DNA from: Paludibacteraceae bacterium
GTDB lineage: Bacteria; Bacteroidota; Bacteroidia; Bacteroidales; Paludibacteraceae
DNA length: 44,669 nucleotides
Reading direction: 5' to 3'
NCBI GenBank assembly: GCA_028694215.1
Contig: JAQUTW010000018.1
Coordinates: 1-44,669 of the forward strand
Shown: piece by piece, positions 8,552-16,014 of the stretch
How the letters are laid out: each line of letters opens with the position of its first letter
Position numbering within the stretch: the first letter of the stretch is position 1
The notes under the pieces: generated by a model
What the model saw: the letters and a program-made list of their open reading frames with translations, nothing else
The model's database searches: none
Told to the model about the DNA's origin: nothing
Translations under genes and position numbers: made by a program

Positions 8552-9589
8552 TTATTGGTTTTTTGACATTAATATTGTATTCACTTTTTCAATAATTCTT
8601 GCCGATGGAATCGACTCTAAACAGCGATAATCACCATAACGACATCGTTTGTTGTGATGTTCTGTACATGGACGACATGAAAAACTTACACCGACACAAT
8701 TCTGATAAGGCTGTTTCCACCCTAAAAATCCGGCATAAGGATGTGTCTCTCCCCAAATAGAAACAACCGGTGTATTAGTCAGGGCTGCCAAATGCATATT
8801 TGCCGAATCCATGCTAATCATCACATCCAACTGCTCCATCAAAGCCAACTCTTCATTTAATTTTAAAGACGTATGAACAGCATAAACATGATTAAAAACT
8901 GTCTCCCAATCACCTAACATTTCATTTTCCATCTCCCCTGCGCCAAATAAAAATATTTTAGTATTGGGTTGAGTATCGAAATATTGAATAACATTTTTTG
9001 TTTTCCTAAAAGGTAAGGTTTTCCCTCTTGCTATCGAAAAAGGAGCAATTCCAATCCATTTTCCATCCTTTTCACCGTATATTTCTGCTATTTTTTTACG
9101 CTCATCCATATCTACTTTCGGCAAAGAAACAAATGCTTCATCAGTTGTCAAATGTACCTTCGCAAACGTTTCAGCATACTTCTCAAATATACTCTTCAAT
9201 TGTCTATAATGAACAGCTCCTTTTTTGATTAATCGTTTAATAGATTTTTTATGCTTATTGATAACAACTGTTTGCTTCACCCCCGAAAGCCTAAACAGCC
9301 ACCATAATATTTGAGTTCTACAATTACGTTGTAAATCTATTACAATATCAAACTTTTCTAATTTCAACTGTCGATACAAAGAAAAAATGCCTTTTAACCC
9401 TTTATGTTTACCACGAATGTCGGCACCAACAAACGTAACATGCCGGAAACTGCTAAAAATCGGTGCCAAAAAATTTCTGCTCAACACAAAAAATCTATTC
9501 TCCGGATATTTTCTATCCAAAGAATCCAGAAGTGGAACAACAGATACCACATTGCTAATATTTGAAAAACAGATAATTAAAACTTTCAT
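8552..9589 (-). CDS. Glycosyltransferase family 9 (heptosyltransferase-like)
   Basis: A 345-residue GT-B fold enzyme of the ADP-heptose:LPS heptosyltransferase family, which adds sugars to the lipooligosaccharide core on the cytoplasmic face of the inner membrane. The N-terminus 'MKVLIICFSNISNVVSVVPL' is the usual G-D-x-V-x-x-x-P-x-hydrophobic opening with Gly replaced by Ser. The C-terminal domain has 'IGIAPFSIARGKTLP', 'LALMEQLDVMISMDSANMHL' and 'VSIWGETHPYAGFLGW', which fit the donor-binding site. I chose the ATG at 9589 rather than the TTG at 9610 because the protein fold begins there. The exact sugar is not predictable. It heads the operon before parA. Confidence 0.88.
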   Translation of the reverse strand: MKVLIICFSNISNVVSVVPLLDSLDRKYPENRFFVLSRNFLAPIFSSFRHVTFVGADIRGKHKGLKGIFSLYRQLKLEKFDIVIDLQRNCRTQILWWLFRLSGVKQTVVINKHKKSIKRLIKKGAVHYRQLKSIFEKYAETFAKVHLTTDEAFVSLPKVDMDERKKIAEIYGEKDGKWIGIAPFSIARGKTLPFRKTKNVIQYFDTQPNTKIFLFGAGEMENEMLGDWETVFNHVYAVHTSLKLNEELALMEQLDVMISMDSANMHLAALTNTPVVSIWGETHPYAGFLGWKQPYQNCVGVSFSCRPCTEHHNKRCRYGDYRCLESIPSARIIEKVNTILMSKNQ

Positions 9590-9707
9590 ATTTTTCTGTT
9601 GCTCTGGCAATATACTGATTTAAAAATTATAAGTTCACCCGATAATAACAATCAACAGCACAAACTATGCCTAATTTAAACTGACAAAATTACTCAAATA
9701 TTTTGAA

Positions 9708-9723
9708 TGTTCCACGTTTTAAA
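9708..9723 (+). promoter_or_regulatory. Degenerate parS-like half site
   Basis: TGTTCCACGT at 9708-9717 is identical to the left ten bases of the 16-base parS form TGTTCCACGTGGAACA, but the right arm is degenerate (about 12 of 16 bases agree overall). It lies about 1.2 kb upstream of parA, upstream of the operon carrying parAB. It may be a decayed ParB site or chance. Confidence 0.3.
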
Positions 9724-9891
9724 ACTTAAAAAGAGCGAAATTATTATCCCTTGTTATTATTGTCACTAAATATCACAAAACAAACCCAAGAGAACATTTT
9801 GTAATTTTACCAATACCATATATTAACCATAAAAGTCCTTTTCATCGCATTTATTCAAAGGGATTTCTTATACTCATTTTTGGGGTATAAT

Positions 9892-9922
9892 TTTGCTAAC
9901 TCGTTTTTTATCATTACTTTTG
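9892..9922 (+). promoter_or_regulatory. fabG promoter, TTTG-N19-TACTTTTG
   Basis: TTTG at 9892-9895 and TACTTTTG at 9915-9922 are separated by exactly 19 bases, a textbook Bacteroidota housekeeping promoter. The -7 box ends 21 bases before the fabG ATG, giving a short leader. Confidence 0.75.
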
Positions 9923-9943
9923 CACGATTTAAACACATAAACT

Positions 9944-10690
9944 ATGAATTTATTAGAAGGTAAAGTTGCAGTCATCACAGGTGCTGCAAGAGGTATAGGA
10001 AAGGCTATAGCTCTAAAATTTGCGGCAGAAGGTGCCAATATCGCATTTACAGATTTGTTGGAAGACGACAATGCGAAAGCGACTACACAAGCCATTAAAG
10101 CTTGTGGTGTGAAAGCAAAAATGTACGTTTCCAACGCAGCAAATTTTGAAGATACCCATAAAGTTGTAGAAGAAATTCATAAAGATTTCTCACATATTGA
10201 TATTTTGGTTAATAACGCCGGCATTACCCGCGACGGGCTTATGTTACGTATGACCGAGCAACAATGGGATGCTGTCATCAATGTTAATTTAAAATCGGCA
10301 TTCAACTTTATTCATGCAATTTCTCCTATCATGATGCGACAACGAAGTGGCTCAATCATCAATATGAGTTCAGTTGTAGGCATTGGAGGCAATGCCGGTC
10401 AAGCTAATTACGCAGCCTCAAAAGCCGGTTTAATTGCATTAGCAAAATCAGTAGGCAAAGAACTCGGTCCGCGTGGCATACGTGCCAACTGCATAGCTCC
10501 GGGCTTCATCATTACAGAAATGACAGGTGCATTACCCGAAGAAATCAGACAACAATGGGAGAAACAGATTCCGCTGCGTCGTGGAGGTACACCGGAAGAC
10601 GTTGCTAATGTTGCCACATTTTTGGCCTCAGATTTATCAAGTTATGTAAGCGGACAAGTTATTCATTGTTGTGGCGGTATGGCAATGTAA
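9944..10690 (+). CDS. fabG: 3-oxoacyl-[acyl-carrier-protein] reductase
   Basis: A 248-residue short-chain dehydrogenase/reductase that reduces beta-ketoacyl-ACP with NADPH in fatty-acid synthesis. The cofactor motif 'VITGAARGIGKAIALKFAAE' (TGxxxGIG) is near residue 11, followed by 'ILVNNAGITRDGLMLRMTE'. The catalytic triad residues are Ser in 'IINMSSVVG' and Tyr/Lys in 'ANYAASKAGLIALAKSVGKE'. 'NCIAPGFIITEMTGALPEE' and the tail 'YVSGQVIHCCGGMAM' match FabG rather than more divergent SDRs. It has its own promoter and appears monocistronic. No acpP or fabF is adjacent, so assignment to FabG rests on motifs and length. Confidence 0.9.
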   Translation: MNLLEGKVAVITGAARGIGKAIALKFAAEGANIAFTDLLEDDNAKATTQAIKACGVKAKMYVSNAANFEDTHKVVEEIHKDFSHIDILVNNAGITRDGLMLRMTEQQWDAVINVNLKSAFNFIHAISPIMMRQRSGSIINMSSVVGIGGNAGQANYAASKAGLIALAKSVGKELGPRGIRANCIAPGFIITEMTGALPEEIRQQWEKQIPLRRGGTPEDVANVATFLASDLSSYVSGQVIHCCGGMAM

Positions 10691-10745
10691 ACGCCTTCAT
10701 TTGTTCGACCTAAAAAAACGACGAACACAAAAAAAATCCAATTTA

Positions 10746-10777
10746 TTTGTAGAAATAAAAAAAAATACGTTACTTTG
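10746..10777 (+). promoter_or_regulatory. Putative ssb promoter
   Basis: TTTG at 10746-10749 is followed 21 bases later by TACTTTG (10771-10777), one base short of the TAnnTTTG consensus. It lies 35 bases before the ssb start. Confidence 0.5.
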
Positions 10778-10812
10778 ACCCCATATTTAATCACTATTAA
10801 ACAACCACAATT

Positions 10813-11265
10813 ATGTCAGTAAACAAAGTTATTTTAATTGGTAATGTAGGAAAAGATCCCGACGTACGTTATTTGGAAAAAAATGTAGCTGTTGCTAATT
10901 TCCCTTTAGCAACAACAGAAAAAGGTTATACAATGGCTAATGGAACTCAAGTTCCAGATAAAACGGAATGGCATAACATTGTCCTATGGAGAAATTTAGC
11001 CGAAATAGCCGAAAAATATGTAAGAAAAGGCAGTCAAATCTTCATTGAAGGAAAAATTAAGACTCGCTCATACGAAGATAAAACAGGAACAAAACGCTAT
11101 ATAACGGAAATTTATGCCGAAAATATACAATTATTAGGCAAACGTGAACAACAAAGCGGAGAAATTCAAACAACACCAAATAGCGTTACAGCCACACCAA
11201 TTGTTAATGCAGAACCGGCTGCAACGAACATAAGCGAAGAAAATAACGACGATTTACCATTTTAA
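10813..11265 (+). CDS. ssb: Single-stranded DNA-binding protein
   Basis: A 150-residue OB-fold protein that coats single-stranded DNA in replication, repair and recombination. The N-terminal OB domain (residues 1-110) has 'VNKVILIGNVGKDPDVRYLE', 'EWHNIVLWRNLAEIAEKYVR', 'KGSQIFIEGKIKTRSYEDKT' and 'RYITEIYAENIQLLGKR'. A short Q/T/N/A-rich linker leads to the acidic tip ending 'DDLPF', the docking peptide for partner proteins. The length is a little under the usual 175 because of the short linker. In this phylum ssb often precedes gldE, as here. Confidence 0.96.
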   Translation: MSVNKVILIGNVGKDPDVRYLEKNVAVANFPLATTEKGYTMANGTQVPDKTEWHNIVLWRNLAEIAEKYVRKGSQIFIEGKIKTRSYEDKTGTKRYITEIYAENIQLLGKREQQSGEIQTTPNSVTATPIVNAEPAATNISEENNDDLPF

Positions 11266-11307
11266 TGAAATTTTGGATGAAATATCCTTTATATCACTAA
11301 AATTGAT

Positions 11308-11315
11308 TACTTTTG
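11308..11315 (+). promoter_or_regulatory. -7 box (TACTTTTG) overlapping the foot of a hairpin before gldE
   Basis: TACTTTTG is an exact TAnnTTTG match two bases before a perfect inverted repeat. Transcription from it would begin around 11322, inside the left arm of the hairpin, so only transcripts from ssb could form the full stem. No good -33 element is present. Confidence 0.45.
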
Positions 11316-11316
11316 C

Positions 11317-11341
11317 AAGGACAGAAAAAATTTCTGTCCTT
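11317..11341 (+). terminator. Terminator-like hairpin between ssb and gldE
   Basis: AAGGACAGAAA (11317-11327) and TTTCTGTCCTT (11331-11341) form a perfect 11-bp stem with a three-base loop. It is followed by the T-rich run GTTTTGTTTT. This fits a Rho-independent terminator or attenuator for ssb transcripts. Confidence 0.65.
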
Positions 11342-11384
11342 GTTTTGTTTTACCATTTTTTTTATTTTGAATACACTCTTCTTA

Positions 11385-12692
11385 TTGAATATCGTCAACC
11401 CATTTACCTTTTCTGATGGGTTGACTTTAGTATGTATTCTTTTATTACTATTTATTTCCGGATTTATCTCATCATCGGAAACGGCTTTTTTCTCTTTAAA
11501 CCCTCAAGACTTGCATCAATTAGAATCTGCCAATACAGAAGATGCACAAACCGTGCTACAATTGCGTGAAGCACCAGACTATCTTTTGGCGACCATTCTT
11601 ATAACAAACAATTTTGTAAATGTTGCCATTACGGTTTTAGGCGCACTGTTTATCAATAATCTTTTTAATTTTACACCGATCTTAGAGTTTATTATACAAA
11701 CCGTCATTATCACATTTATACTGTTACTCTTTGGTGAAATTATGCCTAAAGTTTATGCTTCGAAAAATGCAGTAAAAGTTACAGAACATACTGCCACAAC
11801 TTTAAAAATATTACGTTCTATATTAAAACCTTTTGCAAAAATATTAGTTGGTTCTACCGGCCTTGTCAATCGTAAATTAGCGACACATTCGCACAACAAC
11901 CTTTCCGTTAATGAATTATCTCAAGCTTTAGAATTGACCAACGACTCTATTGATGAAGATAAAGATATTTTGGAAGGAATTGTACGCTTTGGTAATGTTA
12001 CTGTGGTCAATGTAATGACATCGCGATTGGACATGACCACCATTGACATCAAAACTCCTTTCGACCAAGTGCTAAAAACTATTGTTGAAGTTGAATACTC
12101 ACGCATTCCAATTATTGATAAAAACGATGATGATATTCGTGGTATTCTATTTATCAAAGATTTAATACCACATCTGCACAAGGTCAATACTTTTAAATGG
12201 CAAACACTTATCCGCCCTGCTTATTTTGTGCCGGAAACAAAAAAAATAGACGATTTATTGCAGGAATTTCAAAAAAATCGAGTTCACATGGCTATTGTCG
12301 TTGATGAATTTGGAGGCACATCCGGAATTGTTACGATGGAAGACATTTTAGAAGAAGTAGTGGGTGATATTAGCGATGAATATGACGACGAAGAACTTCT
12401 ATATAAAAAAATAAACAATTCTACTTATATCTTTGAGGCCAAAATCTTATTAATCGATTTTTCAAAAGTTACAAATATTCCATTGAGTGAATTTGCCGAA
12501 ATTGCCGAAGAAGCTGATACTTTGGCCGGTTTACTTTTGGAATTAAAAGGGGAAATTCCCATCAAAAACGAACAAATAGAATATAAAAATTATACATTTG
12601 AAGTTTTGGCTGCCGACAATCGCCGTATTCAGAAAATAAAATTGATTATTCATCCATTATCTCCTGACAAAAAAACAGATGAAAAGGATTAA
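11385..12692 (+). CDS. gldE: Gliding motility-associated GldE, CNNM/CBS-domain transporter-like protein
   Basis: An integral membrane protein of the CNNM/CorC family, which in Bacteroidota is paired with gldD and needed for gliding/T9SS function in species tested. N-terminal membrane helices include 'LTLVCILLLLFISGFISSSE' and 'ILEFIIQTVIITFILLLFGE', with the DUF21 motif 'ETAFFSLNPQDLHQLE'. Two CBS domains lie in the middle ('FDQVLKTIVEVEYSRIPIID', 'VHMAIVVDEFGGTSGIVTME'), and a CorC_HlyC domain ends the protein. No ATG exists near the 5' end. The frame is open from a TTG at 11313, but that lies in a promoter box and hairpin. I place the start at TTG 11385 (435 residues) by comparison with the usual spacing before the first helix. 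The 3' end overlaps gldD by 14 bases. Confidence 0.88.
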   Translation: MNIVNPFTFSDGLTLVCILLLLFISGFISSSETAFFSLNPQDLHQLESANTEDAQTVLQLREAPDYLLATILITNNFVNVAITVLGALFINNLFNFTPILEFIIQTVIITFILLLFGEIMPKVYASKNAVKVTEHTATTLKILRSILKPFAKILVGSTGLVNRKLATHSHNNLSVNELSQALELTNDSIDEDKDILEGIVRFGNVTVVNVMTSRLDMTTIDIKTPFDQVLKTIVEVEYSRIPIIDKNDDDIRGILFIKDLIPHLHKVNTFKWQTLIRPAYFVPETKKIDDLLQEFQKNRVHMAIVVDEFGGTSGIVTMEDILEEVVGDISDEYDDEELLYKKINNSTYIFEAKILLIDFSKVTNIPLSEFAEIAEEADTLAGLLLELKGEIPIKNEQIEYKNYTFEVLAADNRRIQKIKLIIHPLSPDKKTDEKD

Positions 12693-13269
12693 TAACATAC
12701 GAAAACTTATCTGTTTATGTATTGTTTTGTTTTGGGCAACAGCTTGTAACCGGCCTTATCCAAGACCTTACGGCTATTTCCGGATAGACATACCAGAGGC
12801 TTCTTATCAAAAAAGCACAACAGACATTCCTTGCTCTTTCGACTACTCTACACAAGCTCATGTTACTCCTAATTCATATAAAAAGAATCAGAAAGATTGG
12901 ATAGACATCAGTTATCCGAATTTTAATGCACGTATCCATTGCAGTTATAAACGCATTACACCGACAGAATTTATGGAAATTACCGAAGAAGCGCGTAATT
13001 TAGCTTACAAACACAGCATTAAAGCAGAAGCCATCAACGAACATTTATTTGAAAATGCCGACGAAAACGTTTATGCCATTTTATACGATATTACAGGGAA
13101 TGCAGCTTCGCCGGCACAATTTTTTATAACCGACAGCAGTACTCATTTTTTTCGTGGCGCTCTGTATTTCAACAATTTACCAAACTCAGACTCCATTGCT
13201 CCCGTTTATAATTTTATACATAAAGACATTATACAACTTATAGAATCTTTTTCGTGGAAAAACAAATAA
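12679..13269 (+). CDS. gldD: Gliding motility lipoprotein GldD
   Basis: A 196-residue lipoprotein required for gliding and T9SS function in Flavobacterium-type organisms. The signal peptide ends in the lipobox 'ATAC' (Cys about residue 23), followed at once by the GldD hallmark 'RPYGYFRIDIP'. The domain continues with 'WIDISYPNFNARIHCSYKRI', 'RNLAYKHSIKAEAINEHLF' and 'FRGALYFNNLPNSDSIAPVY'. It overlaps the end of gldE, so the two are translated together. The pair supports a working T9SS in this organism, consistent with the T9SS-tailed proteins elsewhere in the window. Confidence 0.92.
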   Translation: MKRINNIRKLICLCIVLFWATACNRPYPRPYGYFRIDIPEASYQKSTTDIPCSFDYSTQAHVTPNSYKKNQKDWIDISYPNFNARIHCSYKRITPTEFMEITEEARNLAYKHSIKAEAINEHLFENADENVYAILYDITGNAASPAQFFITDSSTHFFRGALYFNNLPNSDSIAPVYNFIHKDIIQLIESFSWKNK

Positions 13270-13279
13270 AAAATGAAAC

Positions 13280-13909
13280 ATGGTAACATTAAACGAAACC
13301 GTGGCTAACAATGCCATTTTAGCCTTATGGGAAATTACGGAAACAAAAGAAGAGTTAATTTCCTTGCTGAATAACAATTCCGTTATCACAGCAAAAATAG
13401 AACAATTTGGTAGTGAAAAACGTCAGTTGGAATTTTTGGCAACACGTACCTTGCTCAACGAAGTACTTGGTCAAAACAAAACCATTGCTTATGAAGCTAA
13501 CGGTCAACCCTATCTTACCGATCATTCTTATGCCATAAGCATCACACATACAGGGAAATATGTTGCCATCCTCCTTCATCCTACCAGCCCTGTGGGTATT
13601 GATATCGAAAAAATATCGGAGAAAGTAGAACGGGTCAAAACCAAATTTTTATCAGAATTTGAATTAAGTTTTATAGAAAGTCGTTCCGAGAAAACACAAC
13701 TTGCACTGATGTGGTCGGCAAAAGAAGCTCTTTATAAAATTATCGGCAAAGAAAATGTCGATTTCATCAAAGATTTACACATTGATGTTTTTCATCCATA
13801 TCTCGAAGGCACAATGGAAGCCCAAGAAACCTGCACTCCTGAACAAATAAAATACACTGTTTATTACCGTGTATTTCCCGAGTTTGTGCTGGTTTGGATT
13901 GTAAAATGA
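13280..13909 (+). CDS. 4'-phosphopantetheinyl transferase
   Basis: A 209-residue Sfp/AcpS-superfamily enzyme that moves phosphopantetheine from CoA to a carrier protein Ser. Key motifs are 'RQLEFLATRTLLNEVLGQNK', 'AISITHTGKYVAILLHP', the Mg-binding 'PVGIDIEKISEKVERVKTKF' (G-x-D-x-E) and 'MWSAKEALYKIIGKENVDF' (W-x-x-K-E-A-x-x-K). The size and layout fit the Sfp-like two-lobed type rather than trimeric AcpS. It starts 10 bases after gldD, and its stop overlaps the ATG of the next gene as ATGA. The target carrier protein is not encoded nearby. Confidence 0.9.
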   Translation: MVTLNETVANNAILALWEITETKEELISLLNNNSVITAKIEQFGSEKRQLEFLATRTLLNEVLGQNKTIAYEANGQPYLTDHSYAISITHTGKYVAILLHPTSPVGIDIEKISEKVERVKTKFLSEFELSFIESRSEKTQLALMWSAKEALYKIIGKENVDFIKDLHIDVFHPYLEGTMEAQETCTPEQIKYTVYYRVFPEFVLVWIVK

Positions 13910-14670
13910 ATAAAACCTACCAACATATTGTAGAAAACGTTGTCAACGGCAAAAAGATGTTTGCTGTATTGGTAGATCCCGAAAAATGTTTTGGAGAACA
14001 ACTAAAACAATTTGTTGCTCAATTGAATATTGCTCGGCCGGATTTTATTTTCGTTGGAGGAAGCCAACTTTCTGCATCGGTAGATCAAACCGTAACACAA
14101 ATTAAATTGCTGACAGACCTTCCCGTAATTTTGTTTCCAGGCAATGCGATTCAGCTATGTAACAACTGTGATGCGATTTTGCTTTTGTCGTTAATATCCG
14201 GAACGAATGTTGAATACATTATTGGGCAACACATTAAAGCTGCCGAACAATTGAAAAAATCAGGAATAGAAACCATCTCTACCGGCTACATTCTGATAAA
14301 CGGCGGAAAACAAAGTGCCGTAGAAAAAATCAGTGGTACAAAGCCGTTAGACGACGAAAGCAAGATTTTAATAAAGAGAACTGCTCTTGCGGGTGAATTA
14401 TTAGGCAACAAACTTATTTATCTGGAAGCAGGAAGTGGCGCGTTAAAACCTGTAAATCAAAAAATTATCAAAGAAGTCAAACAAATAATTTCCGTCCCAC
14501 TTATTGTAGGCGGCGGAATTTCGTCGGAAGAGCAGATGATTTCGGCGATAAATGCAGGAGCAGACATTATTGTAATCGGTAATTTTTTGGAACAACATCC
14601 CGAAAAACTCCATGATTTTTGCCGTTGTATAAAACATATCACCACCTACCAAAAGCGTTCTCAAAATTGA
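13906..14670 (+). CDS. Geranylgeranylglyceryl phosphate synthase family protein (PcrB/GGGPS)
   Basis: A 254-residue TIM-barrel prenyltransferase that joins a polyprenyl diphosphate to glycerol-1-phosphate, forming the ether bond of archaeal-type lipids. Motifs visible are 'FAVLVDPEKC', 'ARPDFIFVGGSQLSAS', 'PVILFPGNAIQLCNNCDAIL', 'SLISGTNVEYIIGQH', 'TISTGYILINGG', 'YLEAGSGA' and the phosphate-binding 'LIVGGGISSEEQM' / 'GADIIVIGNFLEQHPE'. This fits the group II GGGPS known from Bacteroidetes. I chose the ATG at 13906 (ATGA overlap) over the TTG at 13894. Chain length of the prenyl substrate cannot be read from sequence. Its stop codon sits in the right arm of the downstream terminator. Confidence 0.88.
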   Translation: MNKTYQHIVENVVNGKKMFAVLVDPEKCFGEQLKQFVAQLNIARPDFIFVGGSQLSASVDQTVTQIKLLTDLPVILFPGNAIQLCNNCDAILLLSLISGTNVEYIIGQHIKAAEQLKKSGIETISTGYILINGGKQSAVEKISGTKPLDDESKILIKRTALAGELLGNKLIYLEAGSGALKPVNQKIIKEVKQIISVPLIVGGGISSEEQMISAINAGADIIVIGNFLEQHPEKLHDFCRCIKHITTYQKRSQN

Positions 14671-14683
14671 GAACGCTTTTTTT
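14651..14683. terminator. Bidirectional terminator between GGGPS gene and panD
   Basis: AAAAGCGTTCTCAA (14651-14664) and TTGAGAACGCTTTT (14667-14680) are perfect complements with a two-base spacer. The stem is flanked by T-runs on the plus strand and A-runs that read as U-runs on the minus strand. It can end transcripts from both convergent sides. The GGGPS stop codon is inside it. Confidence 0.9.
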
Positions 14684-14694
14684 ATTCAATCCAA

Positions 14695-15045
14695 TTATAC
14701 CAACTTATTGTGACACGTATCCGGAAATATAATTTTTGGTTTAAAAATCCTTGCCTCCGACATTTCCATCCACGTATATGCCATAATGATAATAACATCG
14801 CCAACATTAACCAAGTGAGCTGCTGCTCCATTGACACAAATAACTCCAGATCCTCTTTTGCCAGGAATGACATAAGTTTCAAAACGCGAGCCATTATTAT
14901 TGTCGGCTATTTGCACCTTTTCGCTGGCAACAATATTAGCAGCATCCATTAAATCCTCATCAATGGTAATGCTGCCTATATAATCAAGATTAGCCTCTGT
15001 AATGGTAACCCGATGAATTTTGGATTTTAATATATTTACATACAT
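14695..15045 (-). CDS. panD: Aspartate 1-decarboxylase
   Basis: A 116-residue pyruvoyl-dependent enzyme that makes beta-alanine from aspartate for pantothenate and CoA synthesis. The self-cleavage site is the Gly24-Ser25 pair in '[20 protein letters not shown]', where Ser25 becomes the pyruvoyl group. '[20 protein letters not shown]' and '[19 protein letters not shown]' complete the family pattern. The length is normal. It lies 13 bases downstream of panC, so the pair forms an operon. Confidence 0.95.
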   Translation of the reverse strand: MYVNILKSKIHRVTITEANLDYIGSITIDEDLMDAANIVASEKVQIADNNNGSRFETYVIPGKRGSGVICVNGAAAHLVNVGDVIIIMAYTWMEMSEARIFKPKIIFPDTCHNKLV

Positions 15046-15058
15046 GTCGCCAACAATT

Positions 15059-15910
15059 TTATTTATATCTTATATTATCAATCAAACGAACTTTCCCACA
15101 ATAAACTGTTATACAGCCAACAACGTATTCCGATTCCGACCAATCGGTAAGTGATTTGAGAGAATTGCCATCTACTATTTCAAAATATTCCACTCTTAAT
15201 CCTTCTGTGGCATTCAAAGTATTTGTTACCCAAGTCTTAACTTCTGCTATTGTTTTTCCCGATTGCAAAGCCACACTTTTAGAAAGCGTTTTATAAATAA
15301 AAGTAGCTGTGGTTCGTTCTTCCTCCGAAAGCAAAGCATTCCGACTACTTAATGCCAACCCAGAAGTTTCACGCACAATCGGGCAGCCAACTATTTGAAT
15401 CGGAAAATTCATTACACGCACCATTCTGCGAATAATAGCCAATTGCTGAAAATCTTTTTCGCCAAAATAGGCTTTATCAGGAGTTGCTATTTTAAATAAT
15501 TTGCTGACAACTTGCACGACTCCGTTGAAATGCCCCGGACGAAAAACGCCTTCCATTGTTTGGTCTAATCCTCCAAAATCGAATGCAAATACATTATTTA
15601 TCTCTTCAGGCGCATACATGTCATCGGCCGAAGGAGCAAAAACAATTGAACAACCAACAGACTCAAGCAACGCAGCATCTTTATCTAACGTTCGCGGATA
15701 ACAGTTAAAATCATTTTTATCGTTAAATTGTGTGGGATTCACAAAAAGACTCACTACACACACGTCATTTTCCGCCACACAACGCGAAACTAATTGCAGA
15801 TGCCCTTTATGCAAAGCACCCATTGTCGGTACAAAACCAATGGTTTTATGTGCTTTTCGCAACACTCCGACTTGTTCTTTCAATTCGTTTACCGATTTGA
15901 CAATTAACAT
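15059..15910 (-). CDS. panC: Pantothenate synthetase
   Basis: A 283-residue enzyme that joins pantoate and beta-alanine using ATP, the last step of pantothenate synthesis. The nucleotide-binding HIGH-type motif is in '[16 protein letters not shown]' (residues 26-41), with '[20 protein letters not shown]', '[20 protein letters not shown]', '[17 protein letters not shown]' and the second ATP motif '[16 protein letters not shown]'. Pairing with panD supplies its beta-alanine substrate. panB is not in the window. Confidence 0.96.
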   Translation of the reverse strand: MLIVKSVNELKEQVGVLRKAHKTIGFVPTMGALHKGHLQLVSRCVAENDVCVVSLFVNPTQFNDKNDFNCYPRTLDKDAALLESVGCSIVFAPSADDMYAPEEINNVFAFDFGGLDQTMEGVFRPGHFNGVVQVVSKLFKIATPDKAYFGEKDFQQLAIIRRMVRVMNFPIQIVGCPIVRETSGLALSSRNALLSEEERTTATFIYKTLSKSVALQSGKTIAEVKTWVTNTLNATEGLRVEYFEIVDGNSLKSLTDWSESEYVVGCITVYCGKVRLIDNIRYK

Positions 15911-15932
15911 GATAGCTCTTTTAAAATGGCTG

Positions 15933-15968
15933 CAAAATTAGTAATAAAATATTGATTAACGAAACAAA
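15933..15968 (-). promoter_or_regulatory. Putative panC-panD promoter
   Basis: CAAAATTA at 15933-15940 is TAATTTTG on the minus strand, an exact TAnnTTTG box 22 bases before the panC ATG. A TTTG lies at 15965-15968 on the same strand with a long 24-base spacer, so the -33 part is doubtful. Confidence 0.5.
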
Positions 15969-16014
15969 GCCCATGATTTGTTATTTCATTAACAAACTTT
16001 TACCTCAATGGTTG

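Larger units (their letters stand above)
9590..9943. other. 354-base A/T-rich divergent intergenic region
   Basis: The region separates two divergently transcribed genes. It holds a parS-like half site (9708-9723), a possible minus-strand -7 box CAAAATTA at 9685-9692 (TAATTTTG on the minus strand), and a strong plus-strand promoter at 9892-9922. I found no credible ORF or RNA gene in the remainder. Confidence 0.6.

Noticed and set aside
10702..10727. TGTTCG ... CGAACA inverted repeat after fabG as a terminator
   Set aside because: Only six pairs with a 14-base loop, and followed by an A-run rather than a T-run on the plus strand, so not a convincing terminator.
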